Part shown: piece after piece, positions 17,861-26,879 of the stretch
Position numbering within the stretch: position 1 is the stretch's first letter
Layout: the number at the start of each line of letters is the position of its first letter
Source: Nonomuraea rhodomycinica
GTDB taxonomy: Bacteria > Actinomycetota > Actinomycetes > Streptosporangiales > Streptosporangiaceae
Direction of reading: 5' to 3'
Assembly (NCBI RefSeq): GCF_013363995.1
Contig: NZ_JABWGO010000001.1
Location: 1,993,222 to 2,057,221, forward strand
Length of the DNA stretch: 64,000 nt
Notes under the pieces: model-generated
Databases searched by the model: none
What the model was told of the DNA's origin: nothing
The model's input: only the letters and a program-made list of their open reading frames with translations
Made by a program: the position numbers and the translations under genes

Positions 17861-18271
17861 CTAGCGTTCGGTGTCGCGGTCGAGCACCGGCTTGACGTCC
17901 ACGATAGGCGTGCCGTCCAGCGCCTCCAGGTCGCGCACCCGCATCCGCGCCCCCTCGACCGCGACGACGCCCACCCGGTGCAGCCCCACGGGGTTGGGCC
18001 GGTCCGGCGAGCGGGTGCTGAAGACGCCCTGCCGGGGCCTGCTCGCGTCACCGCGCGGATGGACGGACAGGACGTCGCGGCTGGCCCGGTCCAGCCAGGT
18101 CAGCACGATCACCTCGTCGCCCTCCCGCAGGTCGCGCAGCCCTTCGAGCACCCGCTCCTCGAACACCAGCCACGCCTCCGGCGCGCCCTCGTCACCCTGC
18201 CTGGGCGCCTGGCCCCGGTCGATGAGAGGCGACTCGACCCGGCCGATCGGCTCTATCGTGTACGACTCCAT
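17861..18271 (-). CDS. trmO: TrmO-like tRNA m6t6A37 methyltransferase
   Basis: SAM-dependent enzyme of the TsaA/YaeB (UPF0066) family, which N6-methylates t6A37 in tRNA-Thr. The 136-residue protein covers the catalytic beta-barrel domain only: IGRVESPL, VFSTRSPDRPNPVGLHRV (~82-100, the family signature) and LDGTPIVDVKPVL. The bacterial E. coli protein has an extra C-terminal domain that is absent here, as in many actinobacteria and archaea. It follows uppS on the opposite side of a short gap and is in the same direction as recO-uppS. Confidence 0.85.
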   Translation of the reverse strand: MESYTIEPIGRVESPLIDRGQAPRQGDEGAPEAWLVFEERVLEGLRDLREGDEVIVLTWLDRASRDVLSVHPRGDASRPRQGVFSTRSPDRPNPVGLHRVGVVAVEGARMRVRDLEALDGTPIVDVKPVLDRDTER

Positions 18272-18313
18272 GGCGCAGCATCCTGCCGTACCCGCGCCCT
18301 GCCTTCCAGGGGC

Positions 18314-19087
18314 TCAGACCTGGTTGGGGAGGGCGCCGCCGTAGCGCCGGTCGCGCTTGGCGAAGATCTCGCACGCCTCCCACAGGTCACGGCGGTCGAA
18401 GTCGGGCCAGAGCCGGTCGAGGAACACCATCTCGGCGTAGGCCGACTGCCACAGCAGGAAGTTGGAGAAGCGCTGCTCCCCCGACGAGCGCACGAACAGG
18501 TCGACCGCCGGGATCTCCGGCTCGTCGAGGTAGCGCGCGAAGACCTTCTCGTCCACCTTCGACGGCTTGACCCGGCCGGCCGCGATGTCGCCGGCCAGCT
18601 TGACCGCGGCCTGCACGATCTCGGCCTGCCCGCCGTAGTTGACGCAGAACTGCAGCGTCAGCTTCCGGTTGTGCTCGGTCATCTCCTCGGCCGCCTGGAG
18701 CTCGGAGATGACGCTCTTCCACAGCCGCCCGGGCCGGCCCGCCCAGCGCACCCGCACGCCCATCGCGTGCAGCTCGTCGCGGCGCCGGCGGATGACGTCG
18801 CGGTTGAAGCCCATGAGGAAGCGCACCTCGTCGGGCGAGCGCTTCCAGTTCTCCGTGGAGAAGGCGTACGCGCTGAGGTACGGGATGCCCAGCTCCAGCG
18901 CGCCCTCGATGACGTCGAACAGCGACGCCTCGCCCGCCTTGTGGCCCTCGGTGCGGGGCAGCCCGCGGGCCTTGGCCCAGCGCCCGTTGCCGTCCATGAC
19001 GATGGCCACGTGCCGCGGCACGAACTCGCGGGGGATCGGCGGCGGCGTGGCACCGGACGGGTGGGGGGACGGCGGTCGGACGTTCAC
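18314..19087 (-). CDS. uppS: Isoprenyl (undecaprenyl) diphosphate synthase
   Basis: cis-Prenyltransferase that builds the polyprenyl carrier lipid for peptidoglycan. Its 257 residues show the catalytic Asp in [13 protein letters not shown] (D32), [12 protein letters not shown] and [20 protein letters not shown]. The GTG start at 19087 overlaps the recO stop (GTGTGA), with GGGAG upstream. The recO-uppS order is common in actinobacteria. It may be one of two or more cis-prenyltransferases in the genome. Confidence 0.93.
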   Translation of the reverse strand: MNVRPPSPHPSGATPPPIPREFVPRHVAIVMDGNGRWAKARGLPRTEGHKAGEASLFDVIEGALELGIPYLSAYAFSTENWKRSPDEVRFLMGFNRDVIRRRRDELHAMGVRVRWAGRPGRLWKSVISELQAAEEMTEHNRKLTLQFCVNYGGQAEIVQAAVKLAGDIAAGRVKPSKVDEKVFARYLDEPEIPAVDLFVRSSGEQRFSNFLLWQSAYAEMVFLDRLWPDFDRRDLWEACEIFAKRDRRYGGALPNQV

Positions 19088-19818
19088 ACTGGCTCCCTTT
19101 CGACGTGTCGCAGAGAGCGTATTCCGTGTTCGAGGTGCCATTGGAGATACGCGGCGACCAGGCCGCTGCACTCGCCCCGATGGCGCTGCTCCGAGGCGTC
19201 GGCCGTCGCCCAGTCGCCGCGCAGCAGCGCCGTCATGAGCCCGATCGTCTCGATCGCCGGCACGGCCGCGCCCGCGGGCCGGCAGGCGCCGCACACCACG
19301 CCGCCGGAGACGATGGCGAACGCCCTGATCGCGGGCGCCCGGCACTTGGCGCACGCGTCCAGGGCGGGCGCGTAGCCCGCCACCGCCAGGGAGCGCAGGA
19401 AGTAGGCGTCGAGGACCAGGCGGGGCTCGTGGAGGCCGTCGGCCAGCGTGCGCAGCCCGCCCACCAGCAGCAGGAAGTGCCGCAGGGCCGGTTCCTTCTC
19501 GCCGTGGGTCAGCCGGTCGGCGGTCTCCAGCATCGCCGTGCCCGCGGTGTAGCGCGGGTAGTCGGACGCCAGCGCCTCGCCGTACGGCCGGATCGTCTCG
19601 GCCTGCGTGACGACGTCGAGCGTGCGGCCCGTGTGGAGCTGCAGGTCGACGTGCGTGAACGGCTCCAGCCGGGCGCCGAAGCGCGAGGTGGTGCGGCGCA
19701 CGCCCTTGGCGACGGCGCGCACCTTGCCCGTGCGCTTGGCCAGGATGGTGACGATGCGGTCGGCCTCGCCGAGCTTCTGCGTGCGCAGAACCACGCCTTC
19801 GTCACGGTAGAGACTCAC
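19084..19818 (-). CDS. recO: DNA repair protein RecO
   Basis: Loads RecA onto SSB-coated DNA together with RecR in the RecFOR pathway. The 244-residue protein has the N-terminal OB fold ([25 protein letters not shown]), the helical middle, and a four-Cys zinc finger (CAKC ... CGAC, ~155-180). The start is GTG 19818. It overlaps uppS by 4 bases. Confidence 0.93.
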   Translation of the reverse strand: MSLYRDEGVVLRTQKLGEADRIVTILAKRTGKVRAVAKGVRRTTSRFGARLEPFTHVDLQLHTGRTLDVVTQAETIRPYGEALASDYPRYTAGTAMLETADRLTHGEKEPALRHFLLLVGGLRTLADGLHEPRLVLDAYFLRSLAVAGYAPALDACAKCRAPAIRAFAIVSGGVVCGACRPAGAAVPAIETIGLMTALLRGDWATADASEQRHRGECSGLVAAYLQWHLEHGIRSLRHVEREPV

Positions 19819-19961
19819 TCGCCCATCTTATGGCCGCACGGTCTTTCTGTTACGGGACCGCGTCGGTGACGCGACGCTGCGCGACTCTCATTAGACTCAG
19901 ACGCCTGTCCCCGCAATACCTTTAGTAGTTCATCCCCCCGCAACCGCCTCGAAAGGGAGTC

Positions 19962-21470
19962 ATGACCCGCGTGGTCCTGCTGGGCTCTTCGCCCGGCCCC
20001 GACACCGCTCCTACCGGCCTGAGGCTCGCGGCGCTGCCCGGCGGCCCGACCGTGGCAGAGCGACTGCGCAGCCAGATCCTGTCCCTGGATCCGCGGCCGG
20101 CGACCATCGAGTCCGACGACGTGGCCGCCGCCCTGCGCGCGCTGGCCGACGTCGCGGAGTCCGCGACCGAGAGCCTGCTCATCCTGCCCGCCAACTCGGT
20201 GATCCACGACGAGCTCATCTACCAGATCACCAAGACCAAGCGCGGCGCGCTGGCCCTCATCGCCAAGGAGCCCCGGCCGGAGGCGGCCGACGAGGCGCAG
20301 GAGGACATCGTCCCGATCGACGAGGCGGAGCCCGAGATCAGCCTCCGGCGTTTCGAGGGGCTGCCCGTGCGCGCCCGCGCCGGCAAGTCCCGCATCGTCT
20401 CCGTCGGCACCGCCCACCACGCCGTGACCCGGCCCAACATGGTGGCGCTCGGCCCCCTGCACGTGAGCACCCGCAACGCGGCCGTCCTGGCCGAGGCCTG
20501 CCGCGAGATGGCCGGCATGGCCCACCTGTTCGGCGAGGACGACGACCTCGTCCAGCTGCTGATCTTCGGCCTGGTGCGCAAGGGCGTGTCGGTCGGCGTC
20601 CGCGGCCGGCGCGACCTGTTCTTCCGCCGCGTCTCCACGCAGCAGGAGGCCGACGAGGCCGTCGCCGAGATGTCCGGCTACGACGAGGACCGGGCCCGGC
20701 TCAACAACGCGGTCAAGGGCGCCGACGGCTTCTTCACCACCTACTTCGTCTCCACCTACTCCCGTTTCATCGCCCGCTGGGCGGCCCGGCGCGGGCTGAC
20801 GCCCAACCAGGTCACGCTCATCTCGATCACGCTGGGCGTGCTCGCGGCGGCCTGCTTCGCCACCGGCGACCGGCCGTGGATGGTGCTCGGCGGCGCGCTC
20901 ATCTACTTCGCGTTCGTCTTCGACTGCGTCGACGGTCAGGTCGCCCGCTACGCCCGCAAGTTCGGCGTGCTCGGCGCGTGGCTCGACGCGACGTTCGACC
21001 GCTTCAAGGAGTACGTCGTCTTCGCCGGCCTGGCGATCGGCTGGGTCGTGTCGGGCAACGGCGACGAGATCTGGATCCTCGCGCTGGCCGCCATCGGCCT
21101 GCAGTCGGTGCGCCACCTGCTCGACTTCTCCTACGGCGTCGCCAACCGGCGCAAGCCGCCGGCCCAGCTGCCCACGCTGCCGCTGACCGCGCCCGACGAC
21201 CGCGCTCTGCGCAAGGCTCTGGAGCGCCGCCGGGTCGAGCGCAGCCAGGGCATCCGGGGCGTGCTGAAGATGTGGTCCAAGGCCGGGCGGTACCGCGCCG
21301 TCCACTGGGCGCGTAAGATGATCGTCTTCCCCATCGGCGAGCGGTTCGCGGCCATCGCGATCACCGCCGCCCTCTTCGACGCCCGCATCACCTTCCTCAC
21401 GCTGGTGATCTGGGGCACCGTCGCCGCCGTCTACACCCTCACCGGACGCCTCATGAGGTCGCTCGCATGA
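19962..21470 (+). CDS. CDP-alcohol phosphatidyltransferase with N-terminal nucleotidyltransferase-like domain
   Basis: A 502-residue protein. The C-terminal half (~270-500) is a membrane CDP-alcohol phosphotransferase with the full active-site motif DG..AR........G...D...D: DCVDGQVARY, then GVLGAWLDATFDR. The N-terminal half looks like a sugar-nucleotidyltransferase fold (a Rossmann-like start VVLLGSSPGPD, ILPANSVIHDELIYQI) without a clear NTP-binding signature. This layout recalls bifunctional inositol-phosphate cytidylyltransferase/transferase proteins, so the product may be a polyol-phosphate lipid or phosphodiester. The exact alcohol is unknown. It overlaps the next gene by 4 bases. Confidence 0.8.
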   Translation: MTRVVLLGSSPGPDTAPTGLRLAALPGGPTVAERLRSQILSLDPRPATIESDDVAAALRALADVAESATESLLILPANSVIHDELIYQITKTKRGALALIAKEPRPEAADEAQEDIVPIDEAEPEISLRRFEGLPVRARAGKSRIVSVGTAHHAVTRPNMVALGPLHVSTRNAAVLAEACREMAGMAHLFGEDDDLVQLLIFGLVRKGVSVGVRGRRDLFFRRVSTQQEADEAVAEMSGYDEDRARLNNAVKGADGFFTTYFVSTYSRFIARWAARRGLTPNQVTLISITLGVLAAACFATGDRPWMVLGGALIYFAFVFDCVDGQVARYARKFGVLGAWLDATFDRFKEYVVFAGLAIGWVVSGNGDEIWILALAAIGLQSVRHLLDFSYGVANRRKPPAQLPTLPLTAPDDRALRKALERRRVERSQGIRGVLKMWSKAGRYRAVHWARKMIVFPIGERFAAIAITAALFDARITFLTLVIWGTVAAVYTLTGRLMRSLA

Positions 21471-22186
21471 TCACCTACCCGCAGGCCGCCGCCACCCCCA
21501 CGCCGGACCCCGACGAGGAGCGCCGCCGCGTCCAGACCGCCCGCCTGCTCGCCTACCGCGACGACGGGCCCCTCGTCCACGCGCTGTCCGGCCGCCTCGG
21601 CAGGGGCCTGCCCCCGGTGCCCGCCACGCTGCTGGCACTCGTCGCGGTCGCCGTCATCACCGCGATCGGCCTGCCGTCGTCCGGGCCGATGCTGCTGCTG
21701 CCCGTGCTCGTCGTCCTCGTGCTCGTGCTGCCGACCGCGCCGCGCGACCACCTGGGCCGGCTCGACTGGCTCACCCCGCCGCTGCTGCGCGGCACCGAGT
21801 TCCTGACCATCATCGCGGTGGGCCTGGCGGCCGACGCGCCCAAGTGGCTGCTGTTCGTGCTCGTGTACGTGGTGGGCTACCACACCTACGACACCGTCTA
21901 CCGCACGCGGCAGAGCATCTGGCCGCCCGCCTGGGTGTTCCACGCGGGGCTCGGCTGGGAGCTGCGGCTGCTCCTCATCGGCGCGGGCGCGGCGCTCGGC
22001 TGGCTGACGCTGGTGCTGGCCCTGCTGACGGCCTACCTGTTCGTGCTGTTCGCGGTGGAGAGCGTGACGAGCTGGGTGCGCCTGGACAAGCAGTCCGCGC
22101 AGGCCGGCGCCGAGGCCGAGCAGGACCTGGAGGCCTCCCCCGAGGACGCCCTGGAAGCGGCCACCGGCGAGGCCGACAAGGGCTGA
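21467..22186 (+). CDS. Membrane protein linked to CDP-alcohol phosphotransferase (DUF5941-like)
   Basis: A 239-residue protein with about five to six hydrophobic helices (~55-160 and ~165-205) and an acidic Ala/Glu tail (EAEQDLEASPEDALEAATGEADKG). In many actinomycetes a similar domain is, to my recollection, part of or adjacent to the CDP-alcohol phosphotransferase and is called DUF5941. Here it is a separate gene overlapping its partner by ATGA. Motifs HTYDTVYRTRQSIWPPAW are notable. It probably assists or completes the membrane enzyme. Confidence 0.65.
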   Translation: MITYPQAAATPTPDPDEERRRVQTARLLAYRDDGPLVHALSGRLGRGLPPVPATLLALVAVAVITAIGLPSSGPMLLLPVLVVLVLVLPTAPRDHLGRLDWLTPPLLRGTEFLTIIAVGLAADAPKWLLFVLVYVVGYHTYDTVYRTRQSIWPPAWVFHAGLGWELRLLLIGAGAALGWLTLVLALLTAYLFVLFAVESVTSWVRLDKQSAQAGAEAEQDLEASPEDALEAATGEADKG

Positions 22187-22267
22187 CCTCCGGCAGTACT
22201 CCGTCCGGCGAGCCGGGGCGCGTGCGTGAGCACCGCCCCGGCTCGCCGGCGTTTCGGGCCACCTTCT

Positions 22268-22281
22268 GGAGAGCGCTCTCC
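22268..22281. promoter_or_regulatory. Palindromic operator, upstream copy (LacI/CebR type)
   Basis: GGAGAGCGCTCTCC is a perfect 14-bp palindrome. It resembles the LacI-family operators TGGGAGCGCTCCCA bound by CebR/CelR-type regulators of cellulose and beta-glucan genes. A TTGACA -35 element (22288-22293) follows 6 bases later, so a bound repressor would cover the promoter of the GH16 gene. Confidence 0.75.
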
Positions 22282-22323
22282 GACTGTTTGACACCCCCGT
22301 CATGGCGTGTTTCCCTCTCTGTA

Positions 22324-22337
22324 AGAGAGCGCTCTCT
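22324..22337. promoter_or_regulatory. Palindromic operator, downstream copy (LacI/CebR type)
   Basis: AGAGAGCGCTCTCT is a second perfect 14-bp palindrome, 56 bases centre-to-centre from the first and about 42 bases before the GH16 start codon. It shares the 12-base core GAGAGCGCTCTC. The pair flanks the presumed promoter, an arrangement that favours tight or looped repression. Confidence 0.75.
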
Positions 22338-22379
22338 GAAGACCGCCACGCTCCGCCCCCGCATCCCCCAGGAGCAGCC

Positions 22380-23783
22380 ATGACAACGCGCCTCCTCCCC
22401 GGCCGCCACCGACGTCGCCTCGCCGCCCTCGCCGCGGCCCTGGTCACGCTCGCCGGCCTGCTCGTCCACGCGGCGGCCGGCGCCTCGGCCGCCGTCCCGC
22501 CCACCCCGTCCGGCTGGTCGCTCGTCTGGTCGGACGACTTCACCGGCCCCTCCGGCTCGGCGCCGTCCGCCGAGTGGATCGTCGGCACCGGCCACGCCTA
22601 CCCCGGCGGCCCCGCCGGCTGGGGCACCGGCGAGATCCAGAACTACACCGGCAACCCCGCCAACCTCAGCCTCGACGGCTCCGGCAACCTGCGCATCACC
22701 CCGCAGCGCGCCTCGTCCGGCGAGTGGACCTCGGCCCGGATCGAGACCCGGCGGGCCGACTTCAAGCCCGCCGACGGTCGCGTGCTGCGCATCGAGGGCC
22801 GCATCCAGATGCCGAACGTCACCGGTGACGCCGCCCTCGGCTACTGGCCGGCGTTCTGGGCGCTCGGCGCGCCGTACCGGGGCGACTACTGGAACTGGCC
22901 GGGCATCGGCGAGTTCGACATCATGGAGAACGTCAACGGCCTCAACGCCGTCTGGGGCGTCCTGCACTGCGGCGTCAACCCCGGCGGTCCCTGCCAGGAG
23001 ACGAACGGGCTCGGCGCCAGCCGGGCCTGCCCCGGCTCCACCTGCCAGTCGGCCTTCCACACCTACCGCTTCGAGTGGGACCGCTCCGTCAGCCCCAACC
23101 AGCTCCGCTGGTACGTGGACGGCCAGCAGTTCCACAGCGTGAGCCAGGCCCAGCTCGACGCCGGCACCTGGACCGCGATGACCGGCCACGCCGGCTACTT
23201 CCTGCTGCTCAACGTGGCCATGGGCGGCGCCTTCCCCAACGGCGTGGCCGGGTTCGGCACGCCCACCGCGGCCACCGTGCCCGGCAGGCCCATGCTGGTG
23301 GACTACGTGGCCGTGTGGCAGAGCGGCGGGGCCGGCCCCACGCCGACGCCCACCGTCACGCCCGGCGGGGTGGACGCCCGCTCCACCATCCAGGCCGAGA
23401 GCTTCCAGGCCCAGTCGGGCACCATGGTCGAGGGCACGACCGACACCGGCGGCGGGCAGAACGTCGGCGGCGTGTCGGGCGGCGACTGGCTGCGCTTCGA
23501 CGGGGTCGACTTCGGCTCCGAGGCGGCCCGGCAGGTCAAGGTGCGCGTGGCGTCGGGGGCGGCGGCCGGGGTGAGCGGCCTCGTCCAGGTGCGCCTGGAC
23601 AGCCTGGGCGCGGCACCGGTGGGCGACCTCGCGGTGGCCTCGACCGGCGGCTGGCAGAGCTGGCGCACCGTGCCGGCCAACATCGCTCCGGTGACGGGCC
23701 GGCACACGGTCTACCTGACGTTCAGCAGCGGCCAGCCGGCCGACTTCGTCAACGTCAACTGGTTCACCTTCTCCACCTCCTGA
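22380..23783 (+). CDS. Secreted GH16 beta-glucanase with CBM6
   Basis: Exported endo-beta-glucanase of 467 residues. A signal peptide with a basic start and Ala-rich core ends near GASAAVP (~38). The GH16 domain (~45-325) has the catalytic motif E178-F-D180-I-M-E183 (GEFDIMEN). A TPTPTVTPGG linker (~333-345) leads to a CBM6-type carbohydrate-binding module (~350-467, AESFQAQSG, GDWLRFDGVDFG, FVNVNWF). The GH16 sequence is of the laminarinase/endo-beta-1,3-glucanase style, so callose or laminarin-type glucan is the likely substrate. AGGAG lies 5 bases before ATG 22380. The two palindromes upstream indicate LacI-type control. Confidence 0.9.
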   Translation: MTTRLLPGRHRRRLAALAAALVTLAGLLVHAAAGASAAVPPTPSGWSLVWSDDFTGPSGSAPSAEWIVGTGHAYPGGPAGWGTGEIQNYTGNPANLSLDGSGNLRITPQRASSGEWTSARIETRRADFKPADGRVLRIEGRIQMPNVTGDAALGYWPAFWALGAPYRGDYWNWPGIGEFDIMENVNGLNAVWGVLHCGVNPGGPCQETNGLGASRACPGSTCQSAFHTYRFEWDRSVSPNQLRWYVDGQQFHSVSQAQLDAGTWTAMTGHAGYFLLLNVAMGGAFPNGVAGFGTPTAATVPGRPMLVDYVAVWQSGGAGPTPTPTVTPGGVDARSTIQAESFQAQSGTMVEGTTDTGGGQNVGGVSGGDWLRFDGVDFGSEAARQVKVRVASGAAAGVSGLVQVRLDSLGAAPVGDLAVASTGGWQSWRTVPANIAPVTGRHTVYLTFSSGQPADFVNVNWFTFSTS

Positions 23784-23789
23784 CCGGCC

Positions 23790-23818
23790 GCCCGGCCGGC
23801 CGCGCCGCCCGGCCGGGC
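23790..23818. terminator. Hairpin between convergent GH16 and GH1-LacI genes
   Basis: GCCCGGCCGG (23790-23799) pairs with CCGGCCGGGC (23809-23818), giving a perfect 10-bp stem and 9-base loop, in a very GC-rich 87-base gap between the two stops. Confidence 0.55.
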
Positions 23819-23870
23819 CGGCGTCGGCCCGGACCGGCCCGCCTCCTCCGCCGGCGCGTCCCGGCCGCCG

Positions 23871-26225
23871 TCAGGCCGAGTCGCGGACCACCAGGCGGGC
23901 CGGCAGCACCACGGGGCCCGCGTGCCGGCCGTCCAGGCGGGACAGCATCAGCCGGGCCAGCGCGAGGGCCTGGTCCTCGACCGGCACGCGGACCGTGGTC
24001 AGGGCCGGCGTCGTGCAGGAGGCCGCGTCGATGTCGCCGAACCCGGCGACCGCGAGGTCCTCCGGCACCCGCCGCCCCAGGTCGCGGGCCGCGCGCAGCG
24101 CGCCGATCGCCAGGTCGTCGGACGTGGTGAAGAGGGCGTCCAGCTCCGGATGGTCCGACAGGAGCCGCCGGGCCGCCGCCGCGCCCGACTCGCGGTCCAG
24201 CCCGGACAGCGCGAGCAGCGGCCGCAGCCCCGCCTCCCGCAGGGCGTCGCGGTGCCCGGCGAGCCGGTCCTGCACGGCGACGAGGTCCGTCGGCCCGCAG
24301 AGCATGCCGATGCGGCGGCGGCCCCGGCCGAGCAGGTGGGCGGTGGCCGCCGCCGCGCCGCCGGCGTTGTCCACGTCCACGTGCGGCACGAGCGAGGCCA
24401 CGGCCGGCCGGCCGAGCAGCACGACGGGCACGCCGGTGCGGGCCAGCCGCTCGGCCAGCGGGCCGTGGTCGTCGGGCGGCAGCAGCACGACCCCGTCGGC
24501 CTGGCGCGCCTCCACGTGCTGGACGACGCGCCGCCGGCTGTCGGCCGTGTCGGCCAGCATGAGCGTGATCTGCTTGCCGGCCCCTTCCAGCATGCTGGTG
24601 ACGTACCGGACGATGGCCGCGATCAGCGCGTCGCCGCCGTGGCGGGGCTCGGACAGCACCAGCGCCACCGTGTCGGTCCTGCGGGTGACCAGGCTGCGCG
24701 CGGCGGCGTTGGGCACGTACCCGAGCTCGCGGACCGCGCGCAGCACCGCCTCGCGCGCCTCCGCGCTGACCGACGCCTCGCCGTTGACCACCCGCGAGAC
24801 CGTGGCCCGTGAGACGCCGGCGCGGGCGGCGACGGTCTCCAGCGTGGGCCGCCGCGTCCGGCCGTCGGGCAGGCCGTTGCGGGCGATGACGTCGCGGTAC
24901 CACAGGGCGCTGTCCTTCAGCCGCCGCCGCTGGGTCTCCAGGTCCACGTGGACCAGGCCGAACTTGCGCCGGTAGCCGTCGGCCCACTCGACGCAGTCGA
25001 GCAGCGACCACACGAGGTAGCCGCGGACCTTGGCCCCCTCCTCCAGGGAGACCCGCAGCGCGCGCAGGTGCTCCTCGATGAAGCTCGTCCGCTCGACGTC
25101 GTGGATGCCGTCGGCCGTCAGCACGTCGACGAAGTCCGCCCCGTTCTCGGTGATCATCATCTCGGTCTCGGGGTACTCCCGCGACAGGCGGCGCAGCAGC
25201 AGGGTCAGCCCGCCGGGGACGATGGGCCAGCCCATGGCGGTCACGGCGGTGGGCACGCTGCAGAACAGGACGTCCTCGCTGCCGGGGAAGGCCGGGTCGG
25301 CCGCCGCGCCCGGCCGGGCCTGCACCACGGTCGGGGTGTAGTAGTTGACGCCCAGCAGGTCGATCGGCCGGCCGATGAGGTCGAGGTCGCCGTCGCGGAC
25401 GTGCCCGAGCCCGGACGTCCGCTCGACGAGCTCCAGCAGGTCGGCGGGGTAGCGCCCGCGCAGCACGGGCTCCAGGAACTGCCGGTTGTGCAGCGCGTCG
25501 ATGCGCGCCACCGCCGCCGCGTCCTCCTCCGACGGCCGCGACCGCATGTCGCCGAGCTGGCCGGGGGTGAGCACGGGCGAGAGGTTGAGCACGATGCCGG
25601 CCCGGCCGGCGCCCGCCGAGCGCAGCGCCTCCAGGCCGAGCCCGTGGGCGAGCAGCATGTGGTGCGCGGCGGTGAACGCCTCGGCCGCCGAGCGCCGGCC
25701 GGGCGCGTGGACGCCGGAGCCGTACCCGAGGAAGGCGGCCACCCACGGCTCGTTGATCGTGAACCAGGTGCCGACGCGGTCGCCGAGGCGGTCGTGGACG
25801 GCCCGGGCGTAGTCGGCGAAGCGGTGGGCGGTGTCGCGGGAGGTCCAGCCGCCCTCCTCCTCCAGGGCCTGGGGCAGGTCCCAGTGGTAGAGGGTGGCGT
25901 AGGGGGCGATGCCGGCGGCCAGCAGCTCGTCCACCAGCCGGTCGTAGAAGTCCAGCCCGGGGCCGTTGAGGCGGCCCCGGCCCGCGGGCATGACGCGCGG
26001 CCAGCTCACCGAGAACCGGTAGGCGGCCATGCCGAGGTCCTTCATCAGCCGGACGTCGTCGGCGTGGCGCCGGTAGTGGTCGCACGCAGGGTCGCCGTTG
26101 CGTCCGCCGGGGAAGACGTCCCAGATCGACGGGCCGCGCCCGTCCTCGGTGGTCGCCCCCTCGATCTGGTAGGCGGACGTGGACACTCCCCACACGAACC
26201 CTTCGGGGAAGCGCGTTGTGCTCAT
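23871..26225 (-). CDS. GH1 beta-glucosidase fused to a LacI-family repressor
   Basis: One 784-residue polypeptide with two complete modules. Residues 1-~447 are a family 1 beta-glucosidase: FPEGFVWGVSTSAYQIEGA, acid/base Glu in TINEP (E159), nucleophile Glu in ITENG (E360) and WSLLDCVEWADGY. After a short linker (~448-458) a LacI regulator begins: helix-turn-helix RPTLETVAARAGVSRATVSR (459-478), hinge helix region NAAARSL, then a full sugar-binding effector domain to 784. No start codon with a ribosome site lies between the modules; the only in-frame candidate is GTG at codon 427, without Shine-Dalgarno. The protein should both hydrolyse imported beta-glucosides and sense them. GH16 and the twin palindromes next door are the likely regulatory target. 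Confidence 0.88.
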   Translation of the reverse strand: MSTTRFPEGFVWGVSTSAYQIEGATTEDGRGPSIWDVFPGGRNGDPACDHYRRHADDVRLMKDLGMAAYRFSVSWPRVMPAGRGRLNGPGLDFYDRLVDELLAAGIAPYATLYHWDLPQALEEEGGWTSRDTAHRFADYARAVHDRLGDRVGTWFTINEPWVAAFLGYGSGVHAPGRRSAAEAFTAAHHMLLAHGLGLEALRSAGAGRAGIVLNLSPVLTPGQLGDMRSRPSEEDAAAVARIDALHNRQFLEPVLRGRYPADLLELVERTSGLGHVRDGDLDLIGRPIDLLGVNYYTPTVVQARPGAAADPAFPGSEDVLFCSVPTAVTAMGWPIVPGGLTLLLRRLSREYPETEMMITENGADFVDVLTADGIHDVERTSFIEEHLRALRVSLEEGAKVRGYLVWSLLDCVEWADGYRRKFGLVHVDLETQRRRLKDSALWYRDVIARNGLPDGRTRRPTLETVAARAGVSRATVSRVVNGEASVSAEAREAVLRAVRELGYVPNAAARSLVTRRTDTVALVLSEPRHGGDALIAAIVRYVTSMLEGAGKQITLMLADTADSRRRVVQHVEARQADGVVLLPPDDHGPLAERLARTGVPVVLLGRPAVASLVPHVDVDNAGGAAAATAHLLGRGRRRIGMLCGPTDLVAVQDRLAGHRDALREAGLRPLLALSGLDRESGAAAARRLLSDHPELDALFTTSDDLAIGALRAARDLGRRVPEDLAVAGFGDIDAASCTTPALTTVRVPVEDQALALARLMLSRLDGRHAGPVVLPARLVVRDSA

Positions 26226-26369
26226 CTCTCGACAACCCTCCGGCGGCGTACGCGGACGCGGCAGGTGGCGTCGCGCGGCGCCTAGTCTGCCGCATGTCCG
26301 TCATGTCGCGCGGCGCGCCGACGCCCGGCCGCGTCGCGCCGCGGCGGGGCGAGGCGGTATACAGGGCCC

Positions 26370-26879
26370 GTGGAACTGGACCGGCTGGATCGCGCCATCA
26401 TCGCCGCCCTCGTCGAGGACGCCCGGCAGACCTACGCGGAGATCGGGCACCACGTCGGGCTGAGCGCGTCCGCCGTCAAGCGCCGCGTCGACCGGCTGCG
26501 CGAGACCGGCGTCATCACCGGCTTCAGCGCCCGGGTCGCGCCGCGCGCGCTCGGCTGGACCACCGAGGCGTACGTCGAGCTGTTCTGCCAGGGCAAGACC
26601 AAGCCGTCCGACATCGCGCTCGCGGTCGCGAAGTTCCCCGAGGTGGTGGCGGCGGCCACGATCACCGGCGAGGCCGACGCGCTGGTGCACATCCGCGCCA
26701 CGGACGTGCGCCACGTGGAGCGGGTCATCGAGCGGATCGCGGCCGAGGCGTTCGTGGTGCGCACCAAGAGCTCGATCGTGCTGTCGCGCCTGGTGGACGA
26801 GCCTCCGGGGGCCTCCCTGGACGAGGTCGCGGGGGCCGGGCAGGTGCGGGAGACGCCGCCCGAGGCCGCCCTGCGCTAG
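26370..26879 (+). CDS. Lrp/AsnC-family regulator
   Basis: A 169-residue feast/famine regulator. The N-terminal winged helix-turn-helix (LDRLDRAIIAALVEDARQTYAEIG, VGLSASAVKRRVDRLRETGVI) is followed by the ligand-binding RAM domain (~65-140). GTG 26370 starts the protein. It lies 183 bases upstream of the amidinohydrolase-rocD pair in the same direction, and Lrp regulators often control amino-acid catabolism, so arginine or ornithine control of that pair is a reasonable inference. Confidence 0.88.
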   Translation: MELDRLDRAIIAALVEDARQTYAEIGHHVGLSASAVKRRVDRLRETGVITGFSARVAPRALGWTTEAYVELFCQGKTKPSDIALAVAKFPEVVAAATITGEADALVHIRATDVRHVERVIERIAAEAFVVRTKSSIVLSRLVDEPPGASLDEVAGAGQVRETPPEAALR

